Below are positions 11,776-25,173 of a DNA stretch of 64,000 bases, in pieces. This DNA comes from Liquidambar formosana. Lineage: Eukaryota; Streptophyta; Magnoliopsida; Saxifragales; Altingiaceae. Within the stretch, counting starts at the first letter, position 1, and every line of letters begins with the position of its first letter. The position numbers and the translations under genes were made by a program. Location: positions 39,498,587 through 39,562,586 of the forward strand of contig CM077826.1 in assembly GCA_039720395.1 (NCBI GenBank), written 5' to 3'. The notes under the pieces were generated by a model. It saw nothing but the letters and a program-made list of their open reading frames with translations. It was not told the origin of the DNA and searched no databases.

Positions 11776-12312
11776 TAGGGGTGCAAAATGGTTTGGGTTG
11801 ACCCGAGAATCAGACTGTTCCGTGCAATTCAGTTCGGTCCAAATAGTAACCGGTCCGGTTCTCGGGACAAATCTTTAAGAACCGATGAATTTGGTCCAGT
11901 CCACGGTTTAGGGGGTTTCAGAACTGGCCCGGACCGAATTTCCGAATTATGAAAGAAAAAATTATATATATATATATGTATATATGTATATATGTATGTA
12001 TGTATGTATATATGATTATATATATAATTATATGTTTATATTAATATATTATATTCCATATATAAGTATTATTGAATAAATATAAATAACAATACTTTCA
12101 ATAAAGTTATTACCTTTTACAAAAAAAGCAAAAACAAAAACAAAAAAACCGAGAACCGGACCGAGAACTGGACTGTTTTTGTCAGTTCAGTCTGCTCTGG
12201 TCCAATACAATTTTCGGTTGGGTTCTGGTCCAATTTTTGAGGTCCTGAATTAATTTGGTCCGGTCCAGATATACCCCTGGCCCGGACTGGCCTGGACCGA
12301 TTTGCACCCCTA
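11776..12312. mobile_element. Non-autonomous hAT element, TAGGGGTGCAAA ends
   Basis: It starts TAGGGGTGCAAAATGGTTTG and ends GATTTGCACCCCTA. A perfect 8-bp target duplication, GTTTAATC, lies at 11768-11775 and 12313-12320. Both subterminal zones carry many GGTCCGG / CCGGACC and GAGAACCGG phrases in opposite orientation. The centre is a TATA/TATG microsatellite-like stretch. No coding capacity. Confidence 0.88.
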
Positions 12313-13092
12313 GTTTAATCCACTACCAAGTATTCGTCGTGGGGACCCTCCCTTCCTAATTTATTTTGTGTTCCGAGGTGCTCTCCAGACTTATCCTTTG
12401 AGTTGAGCATAGAGAGTATCACTGATAAAGTTTGTAGAGGAATCCCAACGATCTCGCATCTTCGTCTTCTTCCTTTTTTTTTTTTTTTTTTTTTTTTTTT
12501 TCCACTCCTAGATTAACGATTAGGGTTATCCCAGGCCTTACTCTCACCAAGATTTCAGCCTGAACTAATCCCTTAATGGCACCCATGTGACTTTGTGAGA
12601 AAGTGGTAATTTTCATTAATGCCAAAAAAATGCCAATTACAAGCACATAAATAGAAGACTAATCCTTAACATTAGGAAATCAACTCTAATATGATTAAAA
12701 GACTAAATGACTCTCACTAATAATTATTTTACAATAATTATATCTCACAGATCCCCTGCGGCCTCCTTAAACTCATGATGGCAGCCCAAAGAGCAGCGAG
12801 AGTTTGTTAAGGTGGAACCAGGAAGCAGAACATTTGGCAATTAAAAAAATTGATGTTCGTAAGGTGTTGTAGATTGATTGATCTAATTTTTAAGAGCATC
12901 TAAACAGATCATTATTGTCCACCTTTAAATAAAAGATTTTTTTTTTTTGGAAACCAATCGTACAAGCAGATTGCTTTTCATCAAATTTGCGTGACAACAT
13001 TGTCAAATTCTAATATATATATATATGTGTGTGTGTGTGTGTTAAGTCTTGAGTCCATCGGTCTACCTGAAGCTTCTATGTTCGTGTGAAGA
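12313..13092. other. Spacer with poly-T tract and local repeat copy 3
   Basis: Includes a run of T at 12474-12500, the third copy of the dispersed local repeat (12818-13010, matching 9790-10000) and a TA/TG microsatellite at 13014-13042. No gene seen. Confidence 0.5.
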
Positions 13093-13320
13093 CACTACAA
13101 GAAAAACGTTAATAGATGACGCTTTTGAAATAGAAAAAGATGACATTTTTTTTAAAAACAGTCATCTTATGATTTTTAAAACAATAGATGACTAAAAATT
13201 AAGATTAATCTAAAACCAGTCATCCTTTATTCCCATTAAGATGACTGGTTTTTAAAAACCGACATTATTAGTATAGCAGTAGATGACCGGTTTTAAAAAA
13301 ACGGTCATCAATTCACTCTC
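13093..13320 (+). mobile_element. CACTA (En/Spm) transposon terminus with subterminal repeats
   Basis: It begins CACTACAAGAAAAAC, the canonical CACTA terminal sequence of plants. Behind it come repeated, alternately inverted units of the GATGACTGGTTTTTAAAA / TTAAAAACCGGTCATC kind, which are typical subterminal repeats of these elements. The flanking triplet is AGA. I did not find the opposite end (a TTCTTGTAGTG), so the element is incomplete or the right end has decayed. The gene-like sequence that follows may be cargo. Confidence 0.75.
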
Positions 13321-15911
<2,591 letters not shown>

Positions 15912-17063
15912 GGTTCACTCTCCCCCTTACCAGGTTTTAAGTCTTGCATCTTTTTATGCCTACTGTTTGTCATCTGTTTGGACACCCATCTTTTTAGTCT
16001 TTGGTTCAAACTGGAGTAGCGGCTTATTGAAAAGAATGAGCATCTTTAATAACTTGTTTTAATTGATACTTTTAGTAAGTAAATAAACACACTTTGAAAT
16101 TTAGATGCTACATAATCAATCTGACTCATGCTCAGTTTAATTCGAGCTCATATTTGTCTTCTAGTGTAGAGCTCTGCTTTTTTGCACTTGTCTCTTGAGT
16201 TCTTTTGGTGACCAAATGTTGTTGCATGTGGGCTTTCACAGGTAAATGATTCAGTCGATCGAGTGAAGATTCATTGGTGAGCTTATTCTCACACATTAGG
16301 GAAGGTAAGTGACATAGAGCCCAAAAATACCAGAAGTGGATAGTGTGTGACCTCTCATTGCCATTAGGACTGATAGGAAATTGATAAGAGTTGCCTTCGA
16401 TTGATTAGAAGTGACCTAGATTGTGCAATTAGATTTTGCTTTTTTTTTATTGATTGGGCACATTTCTTTGATTGATTGATTGATTGTTGCTTAGAAAGTG
16501 AAAATATGTTCTAATTACGTTCGATCGATTGCGGAATATTGTTGGATTGATTGGGACTTGTCTGCTAATTTAAAATAGATTCTCTAGGTTCAATCGATCA
16601 AACCTTTTTTTGGATCGATCAAACACCGCTGATTCTTAAGTTTCCTATTTCTATTCAATTGTTTTTTTTTTATCCAACTTGTGACCTAATTTATGGGGGG
16701 GTTTTTGAGAGCCTATATAAGCTATATTCTAAGCATGAAACCCTAAGAAAGCCTACCCTATTAGCCTCCATCATCATGAGAGCTTTCTACCAAACTCTAG
16801 GCAACCTTTGTGAGAGATTTACATGTTTATGCCATAGAGATCCTTAAACCACAACCATCAACACCATTTGCGTGGGAAGATCTGAGTCATTGGATCTGGT
16901 TGAGTTTTGGGTGGATTCTAAAGATGGCAGCATTGTGGAGTTCATTATGGGAGCACATTCGGCGAAGGAAAATCGTGTATTCGATCCAAGGGAATTGACA
17001 AGTGCGGCAGTAAATCGAAGACTTAAAGTGTTGCATGTAGTAAGACTTGAGGAGCGTCAAGTT
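15912..17063 (+). other. Left part of an older LTR-like repeat, continued at 20983
   Basis: The stretch contains a TATA-like GCCTATATAAGC near 16712, an R/U5-like segment, and wording (AAGACTTGAGGAGCGTCAAG) of the kind found in plant copia LTRs. The sequence resumes after the nested element with GGGTGGATTAAGTACTGG and GGTTTTCCACATAAAAATTG. The outer boundaries of this older LTR could not be fixed. GATTGATTG and TCGATCGATC phrases cluster at 16440-16620. Confidence 0.35.
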
Positions 17064-18401
17064 TGTTGGCCCAATAATCAACCCTAGAGGAGGGGTGAAT
17101 TGGGTTGATGCAAAATAAATGGAACTTTGAAAATTTTTGCAAATATAGTAAATATAAACAATGATACAAATAACACAACTAAAGAAAACAAATAGATAAG
17201 TGAGAGTTATAGAAATCAAACACAACATATAACGAGGTTTGGCGCTCCCGCTTACATTCTCGCCTTAAGAACTCCGCTTGAGGATTCGAAGTCAACTAAC
17301 CTATCTACTTCTAAGTGTAGATTAAACCTTTACACAATCTCCTTCTGGGTGAAGATCGAACCCTATCTACTAGCGAGTGTTGATCAAACCTTTACACAAT
17401 CTCCTTCTAGGTGAAGATCAAACCCAATCTGTTTGTGGGTGTAGATCAAACCTTTACAACAAGAAAATCCCCTTTGCTCAATAGGGATTATGCTCAACCC
17501 TCAATCTCTCTCAAAGGTAGATGTGATGAGGTACAACAACAAATCCCTCTTGATTAGGTTAATAAAGAATTCAGCTCAATCTTATATGATATGAACAATG
17601 AAAGCTCAAGTATATGGATCTAGGGCTTGATAATGGATAGGAAGAAGATAATCTTTTTCCCTTTGTTAATCCATACTCCCAATGTGTTTGGGATACCTTT
17701 TATATAGGCTCGAATGGTTTATGTCTGTTGAGAAGGAGCCCATTTGAAAATATAGTCATTAGAGTACTTTTTCAGGGCTTTGAAAACTAGTTGTTGGAGC
17801 TCTCCCGCAAGGTTTAGTTGTTTATACCCTTGGTAGTCAACTAAACTTTCCAGTAGCTAAAAATTTAGTCACAACATAAGATTGATATAGTTGACTAAAC
17901 TAGGCTAGTTAGCTAGTTTAGCTTATTCTCATGATATGTGATCTTTTAAGTCCTTGGTCTTCAACTTAGGCCACTTATGTGATAAAAGCATTTTGTTCAA
18001 GGTCCTAAGGTCCTTCTAGGTCATGGTCTATACAGCTTATAGTCATTGATCTTTCACCATTCGACCATTTATATAAGATCTTAACTCACCCAAATACCTA
18101 AGTCTTCAATAACTTCAAGTCTTCTCTTATTGGGGTTTTTGAGAGTTGGAATCTTCTATTCTTTTAGGTTCTATGCTTCTCTTGATCTTTCACTTGATGA
18201 AGCCTTTTGATCGTCTCTTGCTTTCTTCTTGTTTGCTTCCTTTGTTCTCTTGGCTTTCTTCTTATAATAACACCTTTGAGCATAAAAAGTCCTAGCTTAT
18301 GATGATCAACTTAACTGATAAACATTAGTCTATGATTATCAAAACTTTGTTATCATCAAAATCATAATATATTCATGAAATGAAATCTTGAGGCTAACAA
18401 T
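17064..18401 (-). repeat. 3' LTR of the truncated minus-strand element
   Basis: Minus-strand ends TGTTAGCCTC and GGGCCAACA give TG..CA termini over about 1.34 kb. The first bases on the minus strand include GATTTTGATGATAACAAAG, a phrase common in plant copia LTRs. Positions 17296-17460 hold three imperfect copies of a roughly 60-bp unit (TAGATCAAACCTTTACACAA). The minus-strand U3 half repeats at about 18770-20982. Confidence 0.65.
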
Positions 18402-18819
18402 CTCCCATTTTTTTATGATGAAAAACTATTGATGTTGATCATAAATCAATGAGCATTAAAATTGTTAGAAGGTAATAAATAAACACAATTTTCATCCTCC
18501 CACTAGCAATATACGTAATGATACTGATAAAAGAGTGAAAATAATATCAATGGTTATCATCAATATGCATCTATACAATTTGTTAATGTATGCGTGATAC
18601 CAAAGTATATCAATTGTAAGACCATCATACATTCTTACACTAAGCTCATTTAATAAGATTATATATCAATATAACAAATATTATATATTCTCCCAAAAAG
18701 TCATACTCTCCCCCTAAATCATATGACTATAAATTACAAAGAGAATATAACATCAATCTTTCATATTTCAATGGTTTAGGACCACTGTGAAGGAGCTCAT
18801 TTAAAAATTTAGCTATTAG

Positions 18820-19544
18820 CAAGGACTTTAATATCAATATCGATAGATATATCGAGGGTCCAAAAATGTGGATATATCGGATATATCGTTCGATATATTG
18901 ACAATATCGATATCGTTTTAAAGATATAGTGGATATTATAAGTTAAACATGGATATTTTTATTGAAACTCTGGGAAACAATGATTTAAACTCTAATACAC
19001 AATCTAGCATCAAAATATTGCAATTTAAATATGTATAATACAAGAATGTCTTGCGTAGGGTATAAAAAATATACCGCGCTAAGTAAATAAATAATAGAAA
19101 ATTTTGCAAATTCAACATTTAAATGTTATATAACATTGAAATAGATTTTTGTAATATTTAAATATGGAGTGCTATTAGACCAAAGGCCATTGGTTTGAAA
19201 TAATATTTTAAATTATGTGAAATACTAAGCATAGTAAAATGTACATATATATGTGAATCCTAACCTATTCTAATGTGTAAAAATTTCACCAGCAATTAGT
19301 AAAAGGGCATTTAAACATGGCAGTGTTGATATCTTGAACGATATTAGCGATATATCTTCGATATCAGCGATATATCTTCGATATTTTCGATATATCTTTG
19401 ATATCTTTGATATATCGCTGATATCGTTCGATATTTTGTTTTTTGAAAATTCTTCAATTTCGCAACAATATATCGTATCGTTACCCTCCGATATGGCGAT
19501 ATATCGTGATATATCGTCGATATATCACGATTTTTAAGTCCATG
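18820..19544. mobile_element. hAT MITE rich in CGATATATC motifs, copy 2
   Basis: The ends CAAGGACTTTAATATC and TTTTTAAGTCCATG are inverted relative to each other and equal to those of 8620-9185 in the opposite orientation. GCTATTAG is duplicated exactly at 18812-18819 and 19545-19552. The undisturbed LTR copy at about 17758 shows the single site as GTCATTAG. Subterminal zones are almost pure GATATATC/CGATATC arrays. Confidence 0.87.
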
Positions 19545-19617
19545 GCTATTAGAGCACTTTTTTAGGGCTTTGAAAACTAACTGTTAGAGCTTTCCTGCGA
19601 GGTTTAGTCGAGCGTAT

Positions 19618-20375
19618 AGTTATTAAAGGCACAAGGCACACCTAAGGCGCAAGATAAAGTGCGGGCTTTAGGGAAGTGAGGCGCACATTTTAAAGACAAT
19701 AAATAAACAATATTTTATCAAATGCAGCTAACCAAAATAATCAATTTAAACATATAAAATTGAATACTCTTATCTTTTGGTCCACAAGCTCAATTGGTTA
19801 GAATGTTATGCAATAGCACAGAGGTTGTAGGTTTGAATCCAAGATCCTTTTGTTGTGAATCTCTAGAATCCATATGTAGTAACTAGCCTAAGAAACCTAG
19901 ACCCACAAAGCAAAAAAAAGGGGAACAAAACAGTTTGAAGGAAAAAGAAAGGAAATCAGTAAATAAATAGAAGAAGTGGAAGGAAATAAATTTGAAGAAG
20001 CCAAAAAAGGGAATAAAACAGTTTGAAAGGGAAAAAATGAAAGGGAAAAATGAGGGAAAAAAAACAGTATAATACCTGTGCGAAGGAAATAAAAAAAATA
20101 AAAAAAAAAGAGAGAAAAAAATCTCTATCAATAAATACAATCGAAGGAGGGAAAAAAAATAGTACAATACTTGTTCAAAGAATAAAAAATCTCTATCAGT
20201 AAATAAAATTGAAGAGGACACTAAGGCACGCCTTGAATGGGCCTTGCGCCTCAGAAAAAGGCCCAGAAAAGCGCGCTTAAAGCGCGTCTTTTGGATCTCG
20301 CCTCGCCTAGCCCAAAGCGAAGCCCAATAGCTGCGCCTGCCTGGGCCTCGTGCCTAGGGCACCCTTTTAACAACT
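19618..20375. mobile_element. GC-rich-ended MITE (AAGGCGC type)
   Basis: The left AGTTATTAAAGGCACAAGGC and the reverse complement of the right end (AGTTGTTAAAAGGGTGCCCT) are inverted. Both flanks carry AAGGCGC, GCGCCT and CCTAGGC phrases that stand out from the AT-rich surroundings. The interior is A-rich, with a local duplication of about 90 bp (20085-20215, AAAATCTCTATCA units) and a tRNA-like segment. Boundaries are within a few bases; the flanks share only GTATA. Confidence 0.6.
19779..19850 (+). other. tRNA-like head with pol III A and B boxes (SINE-like or tRNA relic)
   Basis: AAGCTCAATTGGTTAGAA resembles an A box / D-arm, and GGTTTGAATCC at 19830-19840 is one base from the B-box consensus. 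The spacing of about 35 bases suits a tRNA or tRNA-derived SINE. An anticodon-arm-like TGTTA / TAGCA pairing lies between. Acceptor and T stems are poor, so a working tRNA is unlikely. No poly-A tail with flanking duplication could be assigned. Confidence 0.4.
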
Positions 20376-20982
20376 ATGCAGTATACCCTTGGTGTAGACA
20401 TGTGTAGTCAACTAAACTTTCTAGTAGCTAAAAGTTCAATCACAGCATAAGGTTGATATAGTTGACTAAACTAGGCAGGTTAGCTAGTTTAGCTTATTCT
20501 CATGAAATATGATCATTTAAGTCCTTAGTTATCAACTTAGGTCACTTATGTGATAAAAAGATTTTGTTCAAGGGTCCTCAGGTCCTTCTAGGTAATGTTT
20601 TATACATCTCATAGTCATTTGAGCCTTCACCATTCGACCATTTACATAAAGTCCTAACTCACCCAAATACCCAAGTTTTCAATAACTTCAAGTCTTCTCT
20701 TATTGTGTTCCTGAGAGTTGGGGAATCTTCTCTTCTTTGAGGCTCTATGCTTTTCTTGATCTTTCACTTGATGAAGCCTTTTGATTGCCCTTTGATCTCT
20801 TTCTTTCTTCTTGTTTGCTTCTCTTGGTCTCTTGGCTTTCTTCTTATAATAGCACCTTTGAGTGTAGAAAGTCCTAGCTTATAAATGATCAACTTAAATG
20901 ATAAACATTAGTCCATAATCATCAATGCTTTGTTATCATCAAAATCATAATATATTCATGAAATGAAACCTTTAGACTAACA

Positions 20983-21649
20983 GGGTGGATTAAGTACTGG
21001 TTTGTCATATGTTGGGTGAATCTTGTATTCTCCGATTTGCACATAGTGGAAATGTGGAATGCTCAAACTAGACAAGGTCTCGTGGTTTTTCCCTTAACAG
21101 GTTTTCCACATAAAAATTGCCTTTGTATCTTGTGTGATTGATTATTTGATTTGAGACTTGTTAACTTGCTTGATCAAAATATATCCTTAATATATTTAAT
21201 CGGGTAGGTTAATCCTTAACCAATCCTTATGTATGTCTGTTTAAGTATTGAGTGTCTTTTTGCCTTATATTATCTGTATTATGTATTGTTTTTCTCACTG
21301 GTGATGACGATAGTGGTGGTTGGGTTAGGAAAGATGTGCCTGGATCCACAATTGACACAGCTTTGGTACTCACCCCAAGGATAAGAGACAAGGTGGAAGA
21401 TGATTCCGAGTTTGATGAGTGTGATGGAGATAAGCCCATTGTCTAATTGTATTTTTTTTGTTGTTGAAAATTGTATTTTTTTTGTTGTTGAAAGTTCTAT
21501 CAAATATATTGACTTAGTGTTGTCCCTTCAAATGAATTTACTTCATGGCGTGATGCTGTAACTGATCTTGTTATGAATACTCATGATAGTGACTTGTGAT
21601 CAGCAAAATGTGGACAGCATGGCTTTAATTCTACTTTCTAATAATCATA
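20983..21649. other. Right continuation of the older LTR-like repeat, then unassigned sequence
   Basis: 20983-21200 continues the repeat broken at 17063. At about 21300-21446 an acidic open stretch (GWVRKDVPGSTIDTALVL, ending SEFDECDGDKPIV) looks exon-like but I cannot name it. A 27-bp direct repeat of TTGTATTTTTTTTGTTGTTG occurs near 21450-21490. Confidence 0.3.
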
Positions 21650-22062
21650 GGGACCGTTTGGTTGCACTTATTTTAAGATCTTTTTTGCTTTTGAAAGCAA
21701 AAAGCATTGTTTGGTTAGAGGAACTAAAAAGGACTTCTAGAAAGCAAAAAGCAAAATATTTGATTTTAAGCAAAAGCAATGAAGATTTGCTTTTAAAAGT
21801 CATTTTTATTTTTCGGACGAGCTTGACCTTAACTCGAAAAATTCGCGATCGAGAGAGGTTGTGCTTGTCCTAGACTTCCGTTTGGGCAACGATGATTCAG
21901 TAAAGTTTTCCATTACATCCAAAAGATCACCGGCGAAATCAATTTCACCAAACGCGCTTTTGCTTTTGTTAATTGTACTTAAAATCAAAAAGCAAGAAAG
22001 TAGAAAAAATTACTTTTTCTACGTAAAAAAAGATCTTTTAAAAAGTGCAACCAAATGGTGCC
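21650..22062. mobile_element. MITE with GGGACCGTTTGGTTGCACTT ends
   Basis: The left GGGACCGTTTGGTTGCACTT and the reverse complement of the right end (GGCACCATTTGGTTGCACTT) match at 18 of 20 bases, and similarity runs on to TTTTAAAGATCTTTTTT. The middle 21820-21960 is less AT-rich and has no inverted pairing, so it may be captured sequence. A target duplication could not be settled. Confidence 0.7.
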
Positions 22063-22560
22063 TATAGAAAAAAATACGTGCATTATAAGTATTTTGTTTA
22101 TATTTTTCTTATATTCATTTTGTGACTACTATTGATTGGCTTTTTTGTTTTATATATGGGATGTTAACCATTAAGCTTAAATACATTCCTAGGTTCCCAG
22201 CGGCTCTTTGACCGATAACCATACCCCATAATCTAATCGACTTACATATTAGTCTCATGTATTTATTTGCATTACACTCATACACTATACGTGGAACTTT
22301 CTTAGGGGTCACTTGTCTAATGCATTGGAGATAGTGGTGCAGACACTTAGCCTAGAGCACCTATCATGCACGTGTACGAGCATCGACACTGTAGGAGGCC
22401 AGCCCATCTGGTTACCTTGTGGGTGGACGAGAATTAGGAGCAAATGGTTAGTCTATTTTCTTTTTTATTTTATTTTATTTAGTTTTATTTTAGGATTGTT
22501 ATTTTTGGTTCTTTATTAGATATAAGACTCTTAAATTTTTAGGGTTTGATTTATGCTATA
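22063..22560. other. No gene seen; possible LTR or UTR remains of the gypsy element
   Basis: The stretch lies downstream, in minus-strand sense, of the gypsy integrase end. Nothing specific can be read; its wording is LTR-like but boundaries are not visible. Confidence 0.25.
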
Positions 22561-22564
22561 GATG

Positions 22565-22935
22565 ATTAAAGTTTGAGAACTTACATTTGGTGCCAATTCC
22601 AAACGAACCCTTGGTGCCGACTCATAGGTTTTGCTTCTTTTCTTCTTTACTTCTCTAGCTTTAGTTTCTGTGTGTTGGAATATATTGATGTAGAACATGC
22701 ATGTTTAACTTACAACACAGAGAGATTAAAGTTAGAGAATTTCTTCTTTACTTCTCTAGCTTTAGTCTTTCTGTGTTAGAATATATTGATGTAGAACATG
22801 CACGTTTAACTTACAATACAGAGAGATTAAAGTTAGAGAATAAAAGAAGAAAAGAAGCAAGAAGCAAAAACTAGGAGTCGGTACCTAGGGTTCTTTTGGA
22901 ATTGGCACCAAACATAAGTTCTCAAACTTTAATTA
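22565..22935. repeat. Palindrome with an internal tandem duplication
   Basis: The left arm from AAGTTTGAGAACTTACATTT (22570 on) is mirrored by the right arm ending ATAAGTTCTCAAACTT at about 22929; arms are roughly 100 bp. Between them a unit of about 100 bp (CTTTACTTCTCTAGCTTTAG through AGAGATTAAAGTTAGAG) occurs twice. The arms contain TTTGGTGCCAATTCC, which resembles primer-binding-site wording. It lies immediately downstream of the gypsy integrase end on the minus strand. Confidence 0.7.
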
Positions 22936-23228
22936 ACAATAGCATCAATATATTCTTTTTGTGCTTGTGGAAAATTAAGGGGTGGTGGATCAGGGATGAG
23001 TGTAATATTTGGTTGTTGGGGAGGGTCGACAAAAGGCTCACTGGGGATAAATGCGAGTCCTTTATAAGTAATAAGGTTCTCTATATTAAAAGTAGAGTTA
23101 ATCCCATAGTTAGATGGTAAGTCAATAAAATATGCATTTGGCCCAACCTGTGTGACCACTTTGAATGGCCCAGCATTACGAGTTTGCAACTTCCAAACAG
23201 TTCTAGAGGGGTCTAACTCGAATCATAA
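22929..23228 (-). pseudogene. Ty3/gypsy integrase C-terminal region (segment 3 of a split pol)
   Basis: Minus-strand frame: AGPFKVVTQVGPNAYFIDLP followed by a TFNIENL phrase and a proline-rich tail ending IDAIVN. This is the beta-barrel-like integrase C-terminus of plant gypsy elements. Its start, ATGATTCGAGTTAGACCC (MIRVRP), is the direct continuation of the frame ending at 31309, separated by the 23229-31303 insertion. A stop and a frameshift lie near 23205. Non-functional. Confidence 0.8.
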
Positions 23229-24340
23229 TGTCACACCCCATTTTTGTCACCCTAATTTAAGGTCATCATTTCATGTAGGTGTTTATTTTATTTTTGAGTC
23301 TAGGCATTTGTATTAGGTTTTTAAGGCATTAAGGATCATGCATATGAATTTTAGTTGATTTGGAGGAGGTTTCAATAGTCAATTAGAGATTTTGTGACTT
23401 TAAGGGCATTATTGTCTTTTAAGTTGTATTTTTTCCGTTTGACCTTGAAATGATCTCCAAGTCGTCAATTGGAGCTCATATTGATATATAGGAGGTATTT
23501 ATAGGATCAGTTTGATGAATTAACGGTTTAGAATCAATTCCGCTCATAATGGTTCAAGTTGGTTAAACGACTCTCTCTTGGTTTGCTCAAGTCGGCGCAT
23601 AATTCCCACTCAATTTTCCTTCATTAAACCTTAATTGGTCTTGATTTTATTCCTAAACATGTTTTAAAAGGTTCGATTTTAGTTTGAAAAGCATTTGGCT
23701 CAACCCAGTATGCCAACTCTAGCTTTGTAATGATGGTGCATAACGGTTAGCCATCTTTGTAAAACCTAACCATGCACTCATGGTTAAGGGTTTTTGTCCT
23801 AAAATGTTTAAAAATGTGTTCCTTTTCAAAGCATGGTAGTTTTGGCTTTTATTTCATCAAAATTGGACTTAATTTGACCCCCGAAAGACTTTCTTAAGGT
23901 CTAGGAGTCTAACCAAGGTAAGTTGACTGGAGGCCTTGGGCCGGACAGTCACCCGAGAGAATCCGTCATTGCTTAGGATTTCTCCGCTTTTTCCCTCTTT
24001 TGATGAATTCTTCCGCCTTTATAAGTTGTTTCCTTCTAAAATTAAGTAAATTTGAGTTGTTTAAGCACTAAGAGAGTCTCTAATAGCCCTAAGATCATTA
24101 TTTAATGAATTAATCTTAGTCATTGGTTTGTTAGGTCAGTTCCCTATATAAAGAATATGATATTCAGCACATAAGGGGCCACAAAAGCACTTTATACCTA
24201 GAGAGAGAGAGGGAGCTACAAAATTGAGAGTTAAAGAACATCAAAGAGAGGTTCTCTAACCTTAAGAAGTAAGAGAAGAAGTCTTTGAAAGGCAAGAGGA
24301 AGCTCTACAAGATGTAAACTCATCTTTCTCAATTTTCTGG

Positions 24341-24555
24341 TGTTAGAATAGTAGAGTTATTATGGTCCCTTTCTTATTGTAAGGGTATTATTGTACTTTT
24401 GCTATTGTTTTATATCATGAGTATATAAAGGAGAGAGTGTGCTGCACACATCTCACTCAGATTCTCCCTATCTTCTCTATTTCTCTCTTTAGCTCTTTTT
24501 CTTCTTAAGCTTCCATCAAACCCTAACCCTAAACACTTATCTAAGCAATCTAACT
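24341..24555 (+). repeat. 5' LTR of the copia element
   Basis: 215 bp, identical to 29453-29667. Contains a TATA box (TATATAAAG at 24422-24430) followed by a CT-rich leader, the expected U3 promoter and R layout. The CCCTAACCCTAAA at the end is part of the LTR, not a telomere tract. Confidence 0.96.
24422..24430 (+). promoter_or_regulatory. TATA box of the copia LTR promoter
   Basis: TATATAAAG lies 81 bp into the LTR. Transcripts would start about 30 bp downstream, in the GTGCTGCACACATC region. The same motif is in the 3' LTR at 29534-29542. Confidence 0.7.
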
Positions 24556-24567
24556 TGGTATCAGAGC
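24556..24567 (+). other. Primer-binding site complementary to initiator tRNA-Met
   Basis: TGGTATCAGAGC, the standard plant initiator-tRNA-Met complement, starts at the base after the LTR. It primes minus-strand DNA synthesis. Confidence 0.93.
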
Positions 24568-25173
24568 GTCTGATCCACCGCCACACGCACTAAGGAAGAA
24601 ACACAGCAGATTTGGCACATTTTCTGGACCAAAACAGGTGCTGACGTCATCTGCCGGAATGATGACGTCAGCATCCGTACATACACCTTTGTCCGGCGAC
24701 GCTTGGGGTTGGTTCGCACTTCTTCCCTGGTTCTAAAAATGATTTTTCTAGATTTTTCTGCTGCCATCTGAAGGGTCTTTTCTATTTTCCAATATTTTCG
24801 CACAAAAATTACTCTATTTTTTGATCTGCTCATTGAGGCTCTTTGGATGCTGTTTGATGCTTGGGTATGTATCCTTGAGGGCCGACTAAGACTTCTTGAA
24901 GTTGGGTTTCCATTATTTTTGAGTTTGGTGGTAGTTTAGATGAATTTCTCTTGATTACAAGGGTCGGCTGACTGAAAACAGCCTATAACAGGTCAGTTAT
25001 GCTTGTTTTTTGACTTCCAGCAGTGTTGTTTTGGATGTTAGGTTATTTCTTGGTGGAGTTTTCCTAGTCCTTTGTTGATTAAGAGTGAGGAGATTGGTAT
25101 TTTTTTGATTTGGCTCAGTTTGGTGTTGGTTTTTGGAGGGCCTGATTTGTTTTCAGTTTTTTGAGTTGTTAAG

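Larger units (their letters stand above)
17064..20982 (-). mobile_element. Truncated minus-strand LTR retrotransposon (copia-like), with nested insertions
   Basis: Read on the minus strand there is a short remnant of interior ending in a purine-rich tract (18402-18415, complement AAAATGGGAGAT) directly before a complete 3' LTR (18401 down to 17064). The upstream LTR copy (20982 down to about 18770) lacks its U5 side. Everything between the truncated LTR and the 3' non-coding interior, including gag and pol, is gone. The 5-bp flanks (AAGTT, GGGTG) do not match, so a target duplication cannot be shown. Two younger elements sit in the upstream LTR. Confidence 0.6.
18770..20982 (-). repeat. Upstream LTR copy, truncated and split twice
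   Basis: It matches 17710-18401 in order (GGCTTTGAAAACTA, GTTGACTAAACTAGGC, AATATATTCATGAAATGAAA) once the hAT MITE 18820-19544 and the GC-rich element 19618-20375 are removed. It ends CTAACA at 20982. Confidence 0.7.

Noticed and set aside
16887..17228. 113-codon minus-strand frame
   Set aside because: It crosses the edge of the LTR at 17064 and has no motif; it arises from repeat sequence.
19883..20221. 112-codon Phe/Leu-rich minus-strand frame
   Set aside because: Translation of A-rich low-complexity DNA inside a MITE; no membrane-protein family wording.
24522..24540. CCCTAACCCTAAA, telomere-like
   Set aside because: Only two units, present in both copies of the copia LTR (again near 29634). 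It is LTR sequence, not an interstitial telomere.
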